Below are positions 1-10,644 of a stretch of 42,316 nucleotides of DNA, piece after piece (within the stretch, counting starts at the first letter, position 1; every line of letters starts with the position of its first letter). The stretch is from Chitinophagaceae bacterium (lineage in GTDB: Bacteria; Bacteroidota; Bacteroidia; Chitinophagales; Chitinophagaceae), in assembly GCA_016720585.1 (NCBI GenBank), contig JADKKH010000014.1, positions 1 to 42,316 of the forward strand. The letters are read 5' to 3'. The position numbers were made by a program, and so were the translations under genes. The notes below the pieces were generated by a model. The model ran no database searches, had not been told where the DNA came from, and worked only from the letters and a program-made list of their open reading frames with translations.

Positions 1-257
1 CAACTTAGAAGATACACTTTTGCCGGAGCGATCATTAACCGGGTGTCCGCGGCATTTACGGTCCATTGTGACAGCTCCCTGATGGCGGAGATGATGGCGC
101 AAAAATAAAATAAAATGATTGAATTTGCACCGGCTTACATTATCACCGCCTCGTAGAACGATTCGGTTTAATAGAAGATATTACTTTCTGCCTGACGTGA
201 ATGATGTCGCCAATGTACTGCCGGTGTATAGCGATGGGAAGTTGATCGCGCTGTGAA
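1..257 (+). pseudogene. C-terminal tail of an unrecognised gene, frameshifted
   Basis: Coding-like sequence runs in from the left edge. Frame 1 reads about 35 residues including TFAGAIINRVSAAFTVH and stops at 106-108. A second stretch in another frame reads FLPDVNDVANVLPVYSDGKL and ends at a TGA at 255-257. A one-base indel between them would join the parts, as in the genes that follow. I do not recognise the family and assign no function. The strand is inferred from the two open stretches and from the promoter-like gap that follows, so it is uncertain. Confidence 0.3.
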
Positions 258-350
258 AAAAGTTACCAAGGTACTTTTTTTGTACCGTCATCCAATAAAA
301 ATTTTTTTTTATTTCTTTCATTTTACGAGGAAATCCCTTCCACATTCTTG

Positions 351-358
351 TACATTTG
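351..358 (+). promoter_or_regulatory. Bacteroidota-type -7 element TACATTTG
   Basis: TACATTTG fits the Bacteroidota primary sigma factor -7 consensus TAnnTTTG exactly. It sits 22 nt before the ATG at 381, in an AT-rich gap after the upstream gene tail. No clear TTTG -33 element is present at the expected distance, so the call rests on the -7 match and position only. Confidence 0.45.
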
Positions 359-380
359 CCGATTAACGTTTTTTGATCCC

Positions 381-3300
381 ATGGGCGAAAAAGTGTTCCT
401 CAATCATCAATCAAAAATTTTAAATCGAAAATAGTTTTGGCTTTACCGCACCTTGTAAAATACGTTTATACCCATGGAACGGATGAAGTAATCCGCAGAG
501 GAAAAAAAATTCATGCTATTGGTTTTGTAGAACTGGCAGAATATGATGACCTTTGGTACGGCCGTATTCAGGGTAAAGATGACAGCTACGCCACACTATT
601 ACAAAGTTTATATCCAGCAATTCAAAGACCCGAAATCAATCTCACTCCGCTGTGCCTGCCCGTACAACCTGGGTGATATTTGCCGGCATGAAGCGCGGCT
701 ATGTTCCAGTTGCAGGACATGCTTGACAGGGGGCACCTGCAGGCGGAAGAAATAGTTTATGACCAGCGGCATACGGTCGCCAAGATGAAAGCCATTGACT
801 TAAAAACGCTCCGCCTGCTTTCTTCCCGGAATTATTCATAGAGCGGAAACATTTCTGCGGACTAAAAGCCCATATTGATTTTGCTGAAAATGAACTGGTG
901 AAAGCCACGGTAAAACTTGATGGGCAGGAATATAAAGTTATCCTCCGCAAAAATGAAGAACGCAATTTTGATACCAGCTGCGACTATGAGGATGCAGACC
1001 ATCTCTTGTGTTTGCCTAAGCTGATCGTGTTTCCGCAATTACTGAATACGTACGGGGCAGGTTATTTTGACAGCATCCGGAACTGGGATAAAGAAAAAAA
1101 TAAATTACTGGAAGCGTATGGATATTCTTTGAAAGATGATCTGAAAGGCAAGTTTGAATTTGCCTATAAAGATGCCAAGCCTTTTTACGGGTATTGGATG
1201 TAACTATTAAAAGAGTGGTACAACAACCCACAACACCCAAACCTGTATTGTTACCTCAAAAAGAAAAAGAAACAACGGAGGCTCCTGCGGTACTTGAAGA
1301 AACAGAAGGGACACCTCGCACCGATTGGGGTTGTTTTAATTTTAATAAGAAGACCTACCCGCAGTTTACTATAGACGTGGTGATCAGAACCCAATGACAG
1401 CCATGAGCCTTTTCGGTACGGTTGAAAATTAGACATCAGGCGGTATGTAAACACCGACAATTTACACGAAGGAGATAAAGAGTTACTGACCTTACTGCGC
1501 AAACTGCAGGAATCAGAGATCAATAAATATATCAGCCGGAATTCTCCTTTTTCGGGCATCTGGGAAAATATCATACACCAGGAAGAAGATGATTTGCCGG
1601 ATGAAACAAAGAACTGATGGCAGAATACCTGCGCCGAAACTAAAAAGATTTTTACTGAATTTGCCAGCAGCCCGTTTATTTTTTTATTGCCCTATAAAAA
1701 AGCATTTAAAACAAATAATCTCGAATCGATGCAATTGCTGGCAGAAGAGGCCAGGCCCCATTTTATTGTAAAGAAAAATTCCGAGTATACGATACAGTGC
1801 CGGGTAAAAAAGCCGGTCCGCTGGAGTTTGAGTTAGGGGATAATGAAGCTGCAAGCCCGCTTTTCTTTTATATAATAACCAGGCTTACCTGTGGGAAGAA
1901 TCATGAAGTGATTCTCCTGGTAGAAAAATTTTTACCATCCGGTAAAATGACTGCACCTGCGGAAGATGGGCAAAGTCCTGAACGAATTGGTTATACCGCT
2001 GGCAAAAAGAACATAAGGTTGACTTTGATAAATCGCTGGTACAGGAAATAAAAGACGGTAACCCCCGAGGTGAAATTATTTTTGCTTGAGAAGGGTGACT
2101 TCCTCGTTTTTCAACCTTCGTTCACTTACAAGGGATACGAAACGAAATCAAAAGACCGGGATGAAGTGGTCGTGCCGCAAGGGGATAAGGTGCTGATCAT
2201 TCACCGGAACCGGGGTGAAAGAAGATGAGTTTATCCGGAATCTTCAAAACCTGCATTCAAGTTTTGTTTCAAATCCCGATTCGGGAACGCTGGCATTAAA
2301 AGGAACAGATGTATTAAAAAATAACTGGTTCTTTTTATTTGTGGATGCGATGAAGGAAATGAAGACGCCGGTATTTGGATTTGAGGCATTGAAGAACTTC
2401 CGGTTTAATACAGCCAAGCCGCAAACAAAAATCTTTATCAGCAGCAACACCGATTGGTTTGATGCCAAAGTGGATATTGTTTTTGGAGACCAGAAAGTAA
2501 CGGTGGCGGAAGTGAAAAGGGCCCTGGCGAATAAGCAGCAATTTGTACAACTGAATGATGGTACGCTCGGAATTTTACCGGAAGAATGGTTAAAAAATAT
2601 TCGCTGCTGTTCCGTGTTGGAGAAGGAAAAACGGACTCGCTGAAATTGTCCCGGTATCATTTAAGTGTGGTAGATGAGCTGTAGAAGTAAGGGATGAAAA
2701 TGAACTGGTAGTACAACTGGAAGAAAAGTATCAGAACCTCAGGCAGTTTAATAATATAGAAGAAATTGAACCATCGGATCACCTGAAAATGATTTTAAGA
2801 CCCTACCAGGTGGCGGGTTATCAATGGCTGAATTATTTACGGGATATTAAATGGGGTGGGATCCTCGCCGACGATATGGGTCTTGGTAAAACCGTGCAGG
2901 CCCTGTCCTTCATGGAGTTTTTTAAAAAATAAGGAAGGTGGGTTGAAAGCATTGGTTGTTTGTCCGACAACATTGATTTACAACTGGGAAAATGAAATAA
3001 AAAAATTCACACCATCCCTGACCTATAAAATTCATCACGGTGGTGCCCGGACAAGAGTGCGGGAAGAATTATTGGACCATGATGTTACCATAACAACCTA
3101 TGGTACCTTACGCAGTGATATTAAACTGCTGATGAGTATTGATTTTGATTATGTGCTGCTGGATGAAAGCCAGGCCATCAAAAATCCATCAAGCAAAGTA
3201 ACCAAAGCAGCCTGTTTATTAAATGCAAAGAACCGCCTTTGCATGAGCGGTACACCTTTACAGAATAATACGTTTGACATTTTTGCACAAATGAATTTTC

Positions 3301-4184
3301 TGAATCCGGGGATGCTGGGAACCATGGAGTTTTTCCGCCAGGAATTTGCAGTCCCCATTGATAAATTTGGTGAAAAGGACCGGAAAGAGCATCTTAAAAA
3401 AATTCTTTACCCGTTTATTTTGCGGCGGACAAAAGAACAGGTGGCCAAAGACTTACCTGAGAAACAGGAGATGATTCTGTTCTGTGAAATGGAAGATGAA
3501 CAACGTAATATTTATGATGCATACCGGAATGATTTCCGCAACCAGATATTAGGTACCATTGAAACACAAGGCATACAAAAATCACAACTGACCATTTTAC
3601 AGGGTCTGATGAAGCTGCGGCAGATATGTGATTCTCCGGCGATACTGAATGAAACCGAAAAATTTGAAAACCATTCTATTAAACTGGATGAACTTTCCAG
3701 GGAGATAACAGAAAATATCGGCAACCACAAAGCGTTGATATTTTCACAGTTCCTCGGTATGCTTGCGCTTATCCGGGCAAAACTGGAAGAACTGGGGGTG
3801 AAGTATGAATATTTTGACGGAAGCACGTCCGCACCGGGCCGGCAAATTGCTATTGAAAGCTTTCAGAATAATGAAGAAGTAAGGGTTTTCCTGATCTCCC
3901 TGAAAGCAGGGGGCGTGGGCCTTAACCTTACGGCTGCTGATTATGTATATATCGTTGATCCCTGGTGGAACCCGGCTGTGGAGCAACAGGCTATTGACCG
4001 AACGCACCGTATCGGGCAAACCAAAAACATTTTTGCCTATCGCATGATCTGTAAGGATACCATTGAAGATAAGATCCTGCTGCTCCAGGAAAAGAAGCGG
4101 GCCCTGGCTAAGGATATCATTTCCGACGATGTCTCTTTTGTGAAGGCATTGACGCGAGAGGATGTGGAATACCTGTTCAGTTAG
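381..4184 (+). CDS. SWIM zinc-finger SNF2/SWI2 helicase (multiple frameshifts)
   Basis: A SNF2-family DNA-dependent ATPase of about 1,260 residues when frames are joined. In order: an N-terminal region; a SWIM zinc finger at 651-689 reading CACPYNLGDICRH (CxC...CxH); a bacterial SNF2-associated middle region (about 900-2640); then the ATPase core. Walker A is DDMGLGKT near 2870, the DEXH-like box is LDESQAIKNP, followed by SGTPLQN, and the C-terminal helicase lobe ends with GGVGLNLTAADYVY, DPWWNPAVEQQ and DRTHRIGQ. Only 2856-4184 is continuously open. Indels are inferred near 430, 555-600, 690, 1190, 1400-1800, 2060-2200, 2620-2690 and 2930. One missing A near 430 would join the ATG at 381 to ALPHLVKYVY; otherwise the start is the TTG at 437. 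Such proteins remodel nucleoprotein; the specific role here is unknown. Very likely a sequencing-damaged intact gene. Confidence 0.85.
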
Positions 4185-4269
4185 GCCATTCATGGGCAAA
4201 TCCGGTTGGTTCATCCCTTATTTCCCAAAAATTAACAGTTTTCCGAAGGTTGTGAGGGCCCCTTACGTC

Positions 4270-4279
4270 TATTTTCGTA
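4270..4279 (+). promoter_or_regulatory. TATTTTCGTA -7-like element of first TonB-like gene
   Basis: TATTTTCG differs from the TAnnTTTG -7 consensus at one base. The 10-mer TATTTTCGTA recurs at 7775-7784 before the paralogous second gene, and in both cases exactly 17 nt separate it from the ATG. That conserved spacing supports a real promoter. Confidence 0.5.
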
Positions 4280-4296
4280 CACTTATTAAACTGACT

Positions 4297-7226
4297 ATGA
4301 AGAAGATTTTTACACTATTTATCCTGTTTTTTATGCTGGTTAGTGCTACTATGGCCCAAAAGGCCGATGGAAGCATCAAGGGTAAACTTTTAGATACCGC
4401 TGCCAAACTTCCCATTAGCGAAGCAACTATCTCTGTTTTACATGTAAAAGATTCGGCTCTGGCCACTTTCACCTTATCCAATAAACAAGGTGCATTTGAA
4501 ATAAAAGGATTAGAAGCGGGCAATTATCAGTTAGTTATTTCTCATATGGGATTTGAAACCTTCCGGAAAACCATATCCATTACTCCCACGGATAAAAATA
4601 TTGATCTCCGGTAGTTTCGGTATTCCCAAGGAATATAAAACACTGGAAGGAGTGGTGGTAACCAATGACGCCCCGGTTCAAATTAAAAATGATACTATTC
4701 AGTTCAGGGCCGATGCATTTAAAACAAAACCCAATGCAACAGTAGAAGATCTCCTGAAAAAAATTCCGGGAATGCAGGTGGATAAAGATGGCAATGTAAC
4801 CGCCCAGGGAGAATCGGTACAAAAGGTATATGTAGACGGGAAAGAATTTTTTGGAAACGACCCGAAACTGGCCACTAAAAATCTGACAGCAGATATGGTG
4901 GAAAGTGTGCAGGTTTTTGATGATATGAGCGAGCAGGCGAAGTTTACCAAAGTGGATGATGGCAGCAAACAGAAAGCGGTAAATATCAAATTGAAGAAAG
5001 ATAAGAACAAAGGAATTTTTGGAAGAGCCCTCGCAGCCGGTGGTTATGGGGATGGAGGCCGTTATGAAGGAAATTTAAGTTTCAATAAGTTCAACGGCAA
5101 TCAGCGCCTGTCCTTTCTTTTCAATGCGAACAATATAAACAAGCAGGGATTTTCTTTTTCCGATATTATCAGCGCGATGGGGGGCTTTAGTGGTATGGGT
5201 GGTGGCAGAAATTCAGATGGCGGCGGTGGCGGTGGATTTGGAGGAAGTGGCGGCGGGAGCAGCGGTATGCAAATGACGAGTACACGGGGCGGCGGTAGCA
5301 ATTTCTTTGGCGGAGCATCAGCAACCGGGATTACCAAATCATTATCTGCAGGACTTAATTTTAATAATGAGTTTGGAACTAAATTGAAGATAAGCGGCAG
5401 TTATTTTCTGTCCAGTACCGATAACGAACAACGGCAAAACACTTATCGGCAGACATTCTTCCCGGATGATTCCATTACCTACCAGACCAAGAACTCCAGT
5501 TCCAATAATAAAAATCAGAATCACCGCTTTAATGTAAGAGTGGAATACCAGATTGATTCCATGCATTCCATATTATATACACCCAGTCTTACATTGCAGC
5601 ATTCGGATAATATGAATGAAGACAGTTCTTCCACGCTGTCCAGTACCCCGTTGCAGCAATACCTTGCCCTGACCAGTAATACCTATAATACCAACGTAAG
5701 AGATGGATTGAATCTCAGTAATAATATCCTGTTCCGGAAAAAATTTCACCGTACTGGCAGAACCATAACCCTCGGTTATACCAATACTTATGGCACTAGC
5801 AGCAGCGATGGTTTCAATATATCTCCAATCAAATTTTTTAAACCTGATGGAACATCACAGGGCAACAGCAGCCAGAACCAGCAGAATAACCAGGAGACAA
5901 AAACTAATAATAATACCGTGAGTTTATCTTACACGGAACCGGTAGGTCTGAATAAACTCATTGAGCTTAATTATGCTTATACCGATAATAACAGTACCTC
6001 CGATAAAAAAGTATTTAACTACAACACCGTAACCGGTAAATATGATATCACCAATTTGTTGCTGACCAATAGTTTTGAAAATGGTTTTGTAGCAAACCGT
6101 TTTGGTACAAACTTCCGGGTGCAGGAAAAAAAGTACAACTACCAGCTGGGAGTTGCCGTGCAAAGGGCTACATTAACCAGTGACAGCTACCAGGCTTTGC
6201 TGGGAAAAGATTCTGTTACGAACCAGAGTTACACGAATTTCTTCCCTACCGCCAACTTTAACTGGACCCCCAGCCGCACCAAAGGATTGCGCATCAGTTA
6301 CCGTGGAAGATCTAACCAGCCTTCTGTTTCTCAGTTGCAGAATGTCCTGGATTTTTCCAATCCGTTGTATGTAAAAACCGGTAACCCGGAATTGAACCAG
6401 GAGTTCAGCCACAACTTTAACCTGGGATATAATACGTTCAATATTCTCACGTTCAAATACCTTGCGGCAAACATCAGCTTCAGCGCTACCAGGAACAAAA
6501 TAGTAAACAGCATTGATACCCTGAACAAGGCGGTACAACTAACCAAACCGGTTAATCTGAATGGTGCATTTACAACAACTTCATTCTTCACGGTAGGATT
6601 GCCTTTCAAAAATCCTAAGCTCAAGGGTTCCAGCCTCAATTTTACCACGGTGGCATTGTTTAACCGGGATATCAGCCTGTTGTATAAGCAGGAAAATATT
6701 GGTAAGACCCTTACGTTGACACAAACAGCCGGAGCCAATTTCAGCCTGAAAGAAAAATGGGATCTTTCGGCTAATGCCAGCCTTTCTTATTATAAAATAA
6801 AATACTCGGTGAATACCGCACTGAATGAGAGCTATCTTTCACAAACGTATTCGGCTGATGTGGCTTATACCTTCAAAAATAACTTTATTCTTTCTACAGA
6901 TATTGATTACTATGTTAACTCCGGCCGGTCAGATGGATTTAACCAAAGCATTCCGCTGTGGAATGCCAGTATGAGCAAGCAATTGTTCAAAAAGAAAAAT
7001 GCCGAATTAAAATTTTCTGTTAACGATATCCTGAATCAGAATAAAAGCATTACCCGAAATAATGGCGACAACTATATTGAAGATGTACAAAGCGTGGTGC
7101 TGAAAAGATATTTTATAGTGAGCTTTCTTTAACCTGAACAAAATGGGTGGCAAGAGCGGACAAACCGGAATGCCCGGAATGCCGAAGATGATGGAACGGA
7201 ATATGCGGAATATGCGCATGTATTAA
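4297..7226 (+). CDS. TonB-receptor-like outer membrane beta-barrel protein, copy 1 (frameshifted)
   Basis: An outer membrane protein of about 975 residues. It has a signal peptide (MKKIFTLFILFFMLVSATMAQ), a CarboxypepD_reg-like domain (GSIKGKLLDTAAKLPISEAT), a plug-like region with LKKIPGMQVDKDGNVTAQGE and YVDGKEFFGNDPKLATKNL, and a long C-terminal barrel. Two indels are inferred. One near 4610 joins the N-terminal part to EYKTLEGVVVTNDAP. One near 7128 turns an early stop into SFLFNLNKMGGKSG and a Met/Gly-rich tail ending at 7226. A Gly-rich stretch (about 5190-5320) forms an insert. It is paralogous to the next gene, and this family often co-occurs with GLPGLI proteins such as the one at 21.3 kb. 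The substrate is unknown; no clear TonB box was recognised. Confidence 0.85.
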
Positions 7227-7251
7227 TTCGTTGAAACAGGATCAGCATAAA

Positions 7252-7295
7252 AATGTCCCGTTTCGCCAAAAGCGAGACGGGACATTCTTTTATAT
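7252..7295 (+). terminator. Strong rho-independent terminator
   Basis: A 15-bp stem (AATGTCCCGTTTCGC paired with GCGAGACGGGACATT, one G-T pair) encloses a CAAAA loop and is followed by CTTTTATAT. It lies 25 nt after the stop of the first TonB-like gene and should end that transcript, separating the paralogs into two units. Confidence 0.85.
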
Positions 7296-7715
7296 CAGGG
7301 GTCAGTAATTACATTTTTACGGCAACGGTAAACTTATACCGAAAAAATCAGGCGTAATTTATAAATACAATTGGTATTATTTCCTTTTATGATACGTGCC
7401 GGCTGCCGCAGATGAGCCGGAAATAAAACAATCAATACCGATTTCAGCAACCGGATAAAATTGAATGAAGGTCTGTAATAATGACGGTAAATTTTCGCTG
7501 ATTCGTGATGGTGGGTGAGGGTTCTTTTTTCATAATCGGATATTTTACTAAGGGTTAACGAACAGGTACTATTTAAAAGTATAAAAGAAAATGATAATTT
7601 AATAATTGGAAAGCCTTTTAGGGCCAGTTATGCCGGGTTTAGCGGAAAAAATCCGTAAAATCACTTGTGTTGTTTACTTAAAAATCAACCCTGGTTCATA
7701 ATTTAAGGCTCAAAC
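7296..7715. other. AT-rich intergenic region with no gene seen
   Basis: About 420 bases between the terminator and the operator of the next gene. Neither strand shows a convincing ORF, RNA structure or repeat. The bases around 7540-7620 are especially AT-rich. The length suggests an upstream control region for the second TonB-like gene. Confidence 0.5.
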
Positions 7716-7752
7716 ATTAACCTTCATTAACATTAAACCAAGCCCAGTTAAC
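7716..7752 (+). promoter_or_regulatory. Putative response-regulator operator: TTAAC direct repeats
   Basis: TTAAC occurs at 7717, 7727 and 7748, that is at spacings of 10 and 21 bases, so on one face of the helix. The core at 7716-7738 reads ATTAACCTT, C, ATTAAC, A, TTAAAC. It matches the reverse strand of 22192-22214 at 20 of 23 positions. The core ends 36 nt before the -7-like box at 7775. Phased direct repeats upstream of the promoter are typical of OmpR/PhoB-type activators; the protein that binds is an inference. Confidence 0.55.
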
Positions 7753-7774
7753 CAGCATTATCATAAACTCAGAA

Positions 7775-7784
7775 TATTTTCGTA
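7775..7784 (+). promoter_or_regulatory. TATTTTCGTA -7-like element of second TonB-like gene
   Basis: Same 10-mer and same 17-nt distance to the ATG as before the first copy (4270-4279). It has one mismatch to TAnnTTTG. It lies 36 nt downstream of the TTAAC repeat core. Confidence 0.5.
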
Positions 7785-7801
7785 GCCGAAATGAATAATC
7801 T

Positions 7802-10623
7802 ATGAGAAAAATTTTCCTCTTTATATTTTCCCTTTGCTTTACAACCCTTTTGCTGGCGCAAAAAAATGGATCTGTGAAGGGAATTGCTTTTGACACAATC
7901 AGCAAACAACCGCTTGGGGGCGCTACCGTTACACTCCTGGAGAAAAAAGATTCTTCTTTGGTAACATTTACGATGACGGGCAATGATGGCCACTTTGAAC
8001 TGAAAGGTTTTGCCAATGGTGAGTACCGTATATTAATAACGCATGTTAATTATTTTAACAGCAATAAAATTTTCACGATATCAGATAATAATAAAAATGC
8101 GGACCTGGGAAATATAGTTATGAATGACAGGGCCAAAGTACTGGAAGAAGTGGTACTTGAAAATGAGGCGCCGCCGGTCACCCTTATTAATGACACGATT
8201 CAATACAATGCCGGTTCTTTTAAAGTACAGCCCAATGCCAATGTAGAGCAGTTATTAAAAAAATTGCCCGGTGTAAAAGTAGAAAAAGATGGTAGCATTA
8301 AAGCACAGGGAGAGAAAGTAAACCGGGTGTTGGTCGACGGCAAAGAATTTTTTGGCAACGACCCCAAGATCGCCACTAAAAATCTTCCTGCTGACGCCGT
8401 GGATAAAGTACAGGTGTATGATAAACAAAGTGACCAGGCACAGTTGACTGGATTTGAAGATGGCAATTATGAAAAAACCATTAACCTGAAACTAAAGAAA
8501 GATAAAAAGAAAGGGGTGTTCGGAAAAGTAAATGCCGGTGTGGGTAATACCGAACGGTATGAAGGGAAATTCAATGTTAATTCATTTAAGGGCGCCCGAC
8601 AGTTTTCGGCAATAGGCATGGGGAACAATACCAATGCCGAGGGGTTCTCTTTCATGGACATCCTCAACTTCACGGGTGAGCTGGCGCGGATGCAGCAGGG
8701 TGGCGGGGGTAATATGAACATTACTGTTTCCGGCGACCAGGCTGCTTCTATGGGGATGAATTCCGGTGGCCGGAACAGTGGTATCAATACGGCCTGGGGC
8801 GGGGGTCTGAACTATAATAATATCATAGGCACTAAACTGGATTTCCAGAGTAATTATTTTTACAACCGTTACAACCCGAATTCAGAAAGTCATATACAGC
8901 GGCAGTATTTTTTGCCTGACTCTTCCTATTTCTACAATCAAAACTCATTTGCAGATAACCTGAGCAACAGCCATCGTTTCAACCTGAACAGTTTATTCCA
9001 GGTGGATTCGCTGAATTCCATCCGCATCACGCCTTCATTCAGTTACCAGAAAACAAATAACCGGTCCCAAACAGACTACCAGACATTGTCGCAGGATAAA
9101 CTGCTGACCAACGAAGGCTTCAGCAACAATACCGCCACAAGTGCAGGATATAATTTTCGAAATGATATTACCTGGCGGAAAAAATTTGCAAAGAAAGGGA
9201 GAACATTCTCTTTGTCGATGCAAACAAGCTTCAATGAAAGTGATGGGGATGGAAGCCTGTCGTCCATAAATAGTTTTTATACTCCCACGGGTTTATTGCT
9301 GAAAAGGGATACGTTAAATCAACAAAGCACTACCAATGGAGATTTGCGGGGTTACCTGGCCAAAGCTGTTTATACAGAGCCTGTCTGGAAAAAGACCTTG
9401 CTGGAATTTAGTGTGAGTAAAAGCCATACTAAAAGCAACTCCCAAAAAATTACACATGATTACAATAAACTGAATGGAAAATATGACCAATTGAACAGTA
9501 CCCTGACTAATGATTTTGAAAATGTTTATGGATATAATAATGCGGGTATCCGTATGCGTACACAAAAGAAAAATATAATTATTCATTTGGGGCTAACTGG
9601 CAGGAAGCTGCGTTGGAAGGAAAGATCACCACCGGCATCAAAGATTCTTTGATACGTAAAACATTCAGGAATATTTTACCCAATGCGAGATTTCAATATA
9701 ATTTCACCCGGTTCAAAAGCTTTTCACTGAGTTATAATACGTCTACCAACCAGCCAACGATGTCGCAACTGCAACCGGTACCCGACAACAGTAATTCTTT
9801 AAATATCAGGGAAGGAAATCCGGATCTGAAACAAGAATACAACCACACGGCACAGGTACACCTGAATTTTGTAAGTCCCTATAAGAATAAAAACCTGTTT
9901 ATGTACTTAACGATGCAGGCCACACAAAATAAAATTGCAAATTATGATCTCATCAGCCAGCTGGGTGTAAAGACCACCCGGCCCGTGAATGTAAACGGTG
10001 TGTATAATATCAACAGCAATATCAGTTACAGTATGCCCGTACGTTTCCTGAAAGGGAATGTGGAGATAAGCAGCAACTCAGGAATTTTCAGAACCAAACA
10101 GTTCATCAACACGGTGGGTAATGCCATTAAGACTTATTCCATTGGACCGGAGTTGCGGCTGGATATGAACCCGACGGACAAACTGAATATCAGCGTTGGT
10201 GCTGGATTTAATTATAATAAAACCAAATACTCACTGCAAACAGCCCTGAACACCAATTATCTTTCACAGGAATACAATGCCTCCCTGGATTGGGAAATGC
10301 CCAAAAGGTTTTTCTTTACTTCTGATTTTACATACACAATTAACAGTCAGCGGGCGACAGGTTTTAATACCAAAGTGCCGCTGTGGAATGCCAGCATCAG
10401 TAAGCAAATGCTGAAATATCAACGGGGCGAACTTAAATTTTCTGCAAGGGATCTGCTCAATAAAAATATCGGCATCAGCCGCAATACCAATAATAATTAT
10501 ATTGAAGATTCGCGGGTGTTGACCTTACGACAATTCTTTTTACTCAGCTTTACCTATAGTTTGAGTAAGACCGGATTGAATATTGAGAATAACCACGGCG
10601 GGATGCGGGTGATAACGAGGTAA
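7802..10623 (+). CDS. TonB-receptor-like outer membrane beta-barrel protein, copy 2 (one frameshift)
   Basis: About 940 residues with the same plan as the preceding gene: signal peptide (MRKIFLFIFSLCFTTLLLAQ), CarboxypepD_reg-like domain (GSVKGIAFDTISKQPLGGAT), plug motifs LKKLPGVKVEKDGSIKAQGE and LVDGKEFFGNDPKIATKNL, then a barrel ending at about VPLWNASISKQMLKYQRGEL and LRQFFLLSFTYSLSK. One frameshift falls in an A run near 9569-9573: adding one A joins MRTQKK to YNYSFGANWQEAALEGKI. The Gly/Met-rich insert is shorter than in copy 1. This copy, not copy 1, has the TTAAC operator it shares with the GLPGLI gene. It converges on the kdp kinase gene. Probably an envelope transport or assembly protein; ligand unknown. 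Confidence 0.87.
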
Positions 10624-10644
10624 TGTTAGACAAAAGACTTTTCG

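Noticed and set aside
2856..4184. Stand-alone SNF2 helicase starting at 2856
   Set aside because: The Walker A and upstream SWIM and associated regions continue in other frames without an intergenic gap, so it is the C-terminal part of one longer gene.
4211..4233. Possible TTAAC operator upstream of TonB-like copy 1 at the 36-nt position
   Set aside because: Only about half of the positions agree with the two good sites, no better than expected in AT-rich DNA.
5101..5337. Minus-strand proline-rich ORF opposite TonB-like copy 1
   Set aside because: The poly-Pro run is the mirror of the Gly-rich insert on the coding strand; no independent support.
7711..7752. CATTAA repeats as a CRISPR-like or satellite array
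   Set aside because: The units are 5-6 bp with two or three copies and a matching promoter context elsewhere; an operator explains them better.
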